Below, in pieces: positions 63,754 to 64,000 of a stretch of DNA of 64,000 nt. The first letter of the stretch is position 1. Every line of letters begins with the position of its first letter. The notes under the pieces were generated by a model. It was not told the origin of the DNA. It did no database searches and saw only the letters and a list, made by a program, of their open reading frames with translations. The DNA is from Halotia branconii CENA392 (GTDB taxonomy: Bacteria; Cyanobacteriota; Cyanobacteriia; Cyanobacteriales; Nostocaceae), in NCBI RefSeq assembly GCF_029953635.1, contig NZ_CP124544.1, forward strand, positions 62,001 through 126,000, in the 5' to 3' direction. The position numbers and the translations under genes were made by a program.

Positions 63754-64000
63754 AAGTAACTATTGTTCATCATCGTATTAAATCTATATGCATGAGATAA
63801 AAAAGAGACAGAGAATAGGGAACTCTTCAGATTATTAAATCTAAATTGAGAACTTTTCACGGAGTATTAAATTTGTTGCATGAATCAAAAGCCCTCACCC
63901 TAAATACCTCTTTCGGCTTTGGAGAAGGGACTTTAAGATTGGCTCGCCTTCTTCCAAAACTGAGAGAATAGATTGTAGAATGAGGGCATACAAGAGGTTG
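63754..64000. other. Intergenic, dispersed repeat text
   Basis: No gene. GCCCTCACCCTAAATACCTCTTTCGGC (shortened here to GCCCTCACCCTAA at 63891-63903) is a text common in dispersed cyanobacterial repeats, with TGAGGGCA in inverse sense near 63980. The window ends in ACAAGAGGTTG. Confidence 0.4.

Noticed and set aside
63885..64000. CRISPR-like repeat at the right edge
   Set aside because: Only one repeat-like unit with an inverse partner; no spacer periodicity.

Overview
The window looks like a piece of a filamentous, probably heterocyst-type (Nostocales-like), cyanobacterial genome. The signs are many copies of the HIP1 octamer GCGATCGC, a high-light-inducible protein with RpaB-type HLR1 boxes, an MPBQ/MSBQ methyltransferase, heptamer tandem repeats, a PEP-CTERM protein and numerous cyanobacterial insertion sequences. 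No rRNA, tRNA or CRISPR array was seen.

Left flank, 1-3.6 kb: a quinone/tocopherol-pathway methyltransferase gene is split at its sixth to seventh codon by an IS4-like element with a clean 5-bp target duplication. Next come a small nested-hairpin repeat, a cobalamin riboswitch with no obvious target gene, and an HLIP gene pair.

Centre of interest, 3.8-26.6 kb: a metallophore-type locus. On the minus strand are a TonB-dependent receptor with an AMIN domain and an AmpG/RhtX-like importer. Divergently transcribed is a complete set of isonitrile-lipopeptide genes: acyl-ACP ligase (ScoC/FadD10-like), MFS exporter, Fe(II)/2-oxoglutarate isonitrile synthase (ScoE/Rv0097-like), FcoT/ScoD-like hot-dog enzyme, stand-alone ACP (ScoB-like), then two NRPSs. 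Unlike the actinobacterial versions, the assembly line continues with two cysteine modules: C-A(Orn/Lys-like code)-PCP, then Cy-A(Cys)-Ox-PCP, then Cy-A(Cys)-PCP-TE. It should therefore make an isonitrile-acylated Orn/Lys joined to a thiazole and a thiazoline, a plausible copper, zinc or iron chelator exported by the MFS protein and re-imported by the receptor and importer. In this isolate the last NRPS gene is broken by an IS701-family element (4-bp TTAG duplication); removing it restores the frame exactly, so the loss looks recent.

26.6-28.3 kb is a graveyard of truncated transposases ending in a host-gene remnant; 28.3-29.3 kb is a PEP-CTERM protein; 29.3-30.2 kb is empty.

30.2-56.7 kb looks like a resident mobile element (plasmid-like or integrative). 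It has a replication-like/coiled-coil gene set, XRE regulators, Rpn-family nuclease-like genes, strings of tightly packed small unknown genes, an iteron-like repeat cluster, a membrane-anchored FtsK/TraG-type ATPase, HNH and GIY-YIG proteins, an RHH regulator and a tyrosine recombinase. It has itself been invaded by an IscB element (RuvC+HNH nuclease with an upstream omegaRNA region) and an ISKra4-family element whose transposase carries one nonsense codon; both insertions split small genes whose frames can be rebuilt. A 3'-terminal RecD2 helicase fragment lies at the right border.

56.7-63.8 kb is a surface-polysaccharide cluster: four glycosyltransferases, an FkbM methyltransferase and a membrane acyltransferase.
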